Part shown: positions 14,485-16,148 of the stretch, piece by piece
Numbering within the stretch: position 1 is the first letter of the stretch
Layout of the letters: every line of letters begins with the position of its first letter
Assembly: GCA_040255445.1 (NCBI GenBank)
Contig: JBDZUZ010000086.1
Span: 1-16,148 of the forward strand
Source: JBDZUZ01 sp040255445
Lineage (GTDB): Bacteria > Planctomycetota > Phycisphaerae > Phycisphaerales > UBA1924
Direction of reading: 5' to 3'
Length of the DNA: 16,148 nucleotides
Notes under the pieces: model-generated
The model's database searches: none
Seen by the model: the letters and a program-made list of their open reading frames with translations, nothing else
Told to the model about the DNA's origin: nothing
Made by a program: the position numbers and the translations under genes

Positions 14485-15969
14485 TCAGTGCGCGTTGCGG
14501 TGCACGAACCCGCGGAAGAGCGTGAGCCAGAGGATCTTGAGGTCGAAGCCCAGGCTCCAGTGGCGGATGTAGAAGAGGTCGTGCTGCAGGCGCTTCTTGA
14601 GGCTGGTATCGCCGCGGAGGCCGTTGACCTGGGCCCAGCCGGTGATGCCGGCCTTGACGTGCTGGCGGAGCATGTAGCCGCGCCAGTCGTCGCGGAAGCG
14701 GGCGATGAGCTCGGGCCGCTCGGGGCGCGGGCCGACCAGGCTCATCTCTCCCGAGAGCACGTTGAAGAGCTGGGGCAATTCATCGAGGCTGGTGCGGCGG
14801 AGCCAGCGGCCGATGCGGGTGATGCGCGGGTCGTCGCGGCGGGTCCAGCCGTTGGCCTGCTCGTCCTCGGCGTGGTACATCGTGCGGAACTTGTAGATGT
14901 CGAACTCTTCGCCGCCGAGGCTGACGCGCCTCTGCTTGAAGATCGCGGGGCCATCGCTGCCGGAGCGGACGAGCATGGCGATGATCGCCATCGGGACTCC
15001 GAAGACCGCCAGCGCGGCGAGTGCGCCGAGGATGTCGACGACACGCTTGGCGACCCCCCCCAGGCCGTAGAGCGGGCACTCGCGGACCGAGAGGATCGGC
15101 ATCCCCTCGAGTTCGCTGACCGACATGCTCTGGGGCAGGTAGCGCGGCGGGACATCAGGGATGATGCGGACATCGACCGCGAAGCGTTCGAGTCGCTTGA
15201 GAAGGGGCGGGATCAGCGCGGCGCGGGCGGTGGGCACGGCGAGGTACACGGCATCGGGCTTGTTGTGCTCGAAGATCCGCTCGAGATCCGCGAGTCCGCC
15301 GAGCACGGGCCGCTCGACGCAGGTGGCCTTGGGCAGCGCCCGCTCGTGGTGCGAGATGAAGTAGGCGACGTGGATACCGGTCCAGGAGTTGCGGTCGAGC
15401 GTGCGGCAGGCGATGCGGCCGAGGCGGCCGGTGCCGATCACGGCCACGTGACGCAGGTTCCAGCCGCGGCGGCGGATCGCGCGGAGCGCGAAGCGGAACG
15501 CGAGCCGCTCGATGAGCAGGAGCGTTGAGAGGAGCACACCGAAGGCGCCGACCTGGATCTGACCCGCATCGAGCATCGCGCCGCCGACGGCGACGCGCTC
15601 ACGGAAGACCCAGCCGCCGGTGAGTTCGGGGCCCATCGCCCACATCAGCACGATCAGGCCGACCGTGCCACCCAGGCCGGCCTTGAGGATCTGGCTGGAC
15701 TCGTGGAAGAAGCCCTTGTCCCGCCGCGGCCGGTAGAGGCCGAAGCCATAAATCAGGAACAGCACGAGCGGGACGGCCAGGAGCACCATCGACTCCCGGA
15801 GCCACGATGCAAGGTCCTCTGGCCAGGTCCGCTCGACCATCGACCGCCGGATCGCCCACGCTCCGAGCGCAGCCCCGCTGATGATGAGGCTGTCGACGAG
15901 GCAGAGAAGTGCGACGAAGAACTGGTGTTTCTGCTTCAGCAAGGTCTGCGTCCAATACGGCGGTCCCAC
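14485..15969 (-). CDS. Polyprenyl-phosphate glycosyl-1-phosphate transferase (WbaP/WcaJ-like)
   Basis: This membrane enzyme moves a hexose-1-phosphate from a nucleotide sugar to undecaprenyl phosphate, the first step of an exopolysaccharide or O-antigen unit. Segments: four membrane helices in the first third, starting 'FFVALLCLVDSLIISGAALG'; a CoA-binding-like Rossmann part ('LRHVAVIGTGRLGRIA'); a fifth membrane element ('GALAALAVFGVPMAIIAML'); and the catalytic domain with 'KFRTM', 'RRTSLDELPQLFNVL', 'SLVGPRPERPE' and 'KAGITGWAQVNGLRG'. The GTG at 15969 (494 residues, CAGGCGG upstream) is preferred. The frame extends to GTG 16065, but those 32 codons have many A/T third bases and Arg/Gly-rich translation, unlike the gene. 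mnmG follows 48 bp downstream. The sugar substrate cannot be read. Confidence 0.9.
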   Translation of the reverse strand: MGPPYWTQTLLKQKHQFFVALLCLVDSLIISGAALGAWAIRRSMVERTWPEDLASWLRESMVLLAVPLVLFLIYGFGLYRPRRDKGFFHESSQILKAGLGGTVGLIVLMWAMGPELTGGWVFRERVAVGGAMLDAGQIQVGAFGVLLSTLLLIERLAFRFALRAIRRRGWNLRHVAVIGTGRLGRIACRTLDRNSWTGIHVAYFISHHERALPKATCVERPVLGGLADLERIFEHNKPDAVYLAVPTARAALIPPLLKRLERFAVDVRIIPDVPPRYLPQSMSVSELEGMPILSVRECPLYGLGGVAKRVVDILGALAALAVFGVPMAIIAMLVRSGSDGPAIFKQRRVSLGGEEFDIYKFRTMYHAEDEQANGWTRRDDPRITRIGRWLRRTSLDELPQLFNVLSGEMSLVGPRPERPELIARFRDDWRGYMLRQHVKAGITGWAQVNGLRGDTSLKKRLQHDLFYIRHWSLGFDLKILWLTLFRGFVHRNAH

Positions 15970-16079
15970 CGTGAGCCGCCTGACCAACCGAACTTTCGCA
16001 GCGGAACGGGCCTCGTGCCCACGCTGGTCCCGGCCATCCCCGCCCGGACCACGCTGCGCTCGCACACCCTGAGGTCATC

Positions 16080-16108
16080 ACCGTATGGCGGTCGCCCCGC
16101 GGCCGCAA
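16080..16108 (-). promoter_or_regulatory. Weak promoter candidate of the glycosyltransferase gene
   Basis: On the minus strand TTGCGG (16103-16108) and TACGGT (16080-16085) are 17 bp apart. Transcription would start near 16073, leaving a leader of about 100 bases before GTG 15969. Only the best-conserved bases of each hexamer match, so this is weak. Confidence 0.2.
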
Positions 16109-16148
16109 GTCTGATGTGCGGGTGCGCGGCGGGTGAATCAATTCTCAC

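Noticed and set aside
12649..15528. A 959-codon plus-strand open frame opposite mnmG and the glycosyltransferase
   Set aside because: It is an antisense shadow caused by strong third-position GC bias. Its translation is rich in Ala, Asp, Glu, Gly and Val without motifs, while the minus strand has full-length known enzymes.

Overview
The window looks like chromosomal DNA of a very GC-rich Gram-negative-type bacterium, most likely a planctomycete (Phycisphaerae-like). This is an inference. It rests on the strong G/C bias at third codon positions, a secretin (so an outer membrane), a STAS/HATPase partner-switching pair, a stand-alone UVR-motif protein, and a cysteine-free exported protein whose C-terminal 'DPF...PLEYF...FVAYS.G' layout resembles many planctomycete hypothetical proteins. 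Thirteen protein-coding genes are supported. No tRNA, rRNA, CRISPR array, insertion sequence or prophage was seen. A run of 10 N at 4388-4397 marks a join between two contigs, so adjacency across it is not guaranteed.

Layout. Positions 2-763 (+) hold the C-terminal end of a secretin, closed by a strong intrinsic terminator. Positions 987-1843 (+) hold a STAS anti-sigma-factor antagonist and an RsbW-like ATP-binding protein, a partner-switching pair. Positions 2002-4360 (+) hold a compact iron-sulfur assembly operon iscS-iscU-iscA, with a readable promoter and an AT-rich dyad on the expected start of transcription. After the gap, 4512-5651 (+) holds a tandem-ACT amino-acid-sensing protein immediately followed (TAA-ATG) by a HAD phosphatase. 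Convergent to these, 5662-8311 (-) holds an exported protein of unknown function and thioredoxin reductase. Positions 8507-9496 (-) hold a primary-like sigma-70 factor with its own terminator. A 393-bp divergent spacer with a 7+7 bp dyad separates it from a UVR-motif protein (9890-10663, +). Convergent again, 10682-15969 (-) holds, in transcription order, a polyprenyl-phosphate glycosyl-1-phosphate transferase, mnmG, and a Kef-type cation/proton antiporter.

How the genes work together. The isc genes form one pathway: sulfur donor, scaffold, carrier. The usual IscR, HscB, HscA and ferredoxin genes are not visible, although IscU keeps the LPPVK chaperone motif. The STAS/HATPase pair would control a sigma factor or another response, but the target is not shown by the sequence. 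TrxB supplies reducing power to thioredoxin. MnmG modifies wobble uridines in tRNA. The glycosyltransferase starts an exopolysaccharide or O-antigen repeat unit.

Nothing here amounts to a clear new multi-gene system. The points most worth following are the exported protein with a pseudopilin-like C-terminal module, the isc promoter/dyad without a local IscR, the atypical STAS phosphosite, and the dyad between the sigma factor and the UVR protein.
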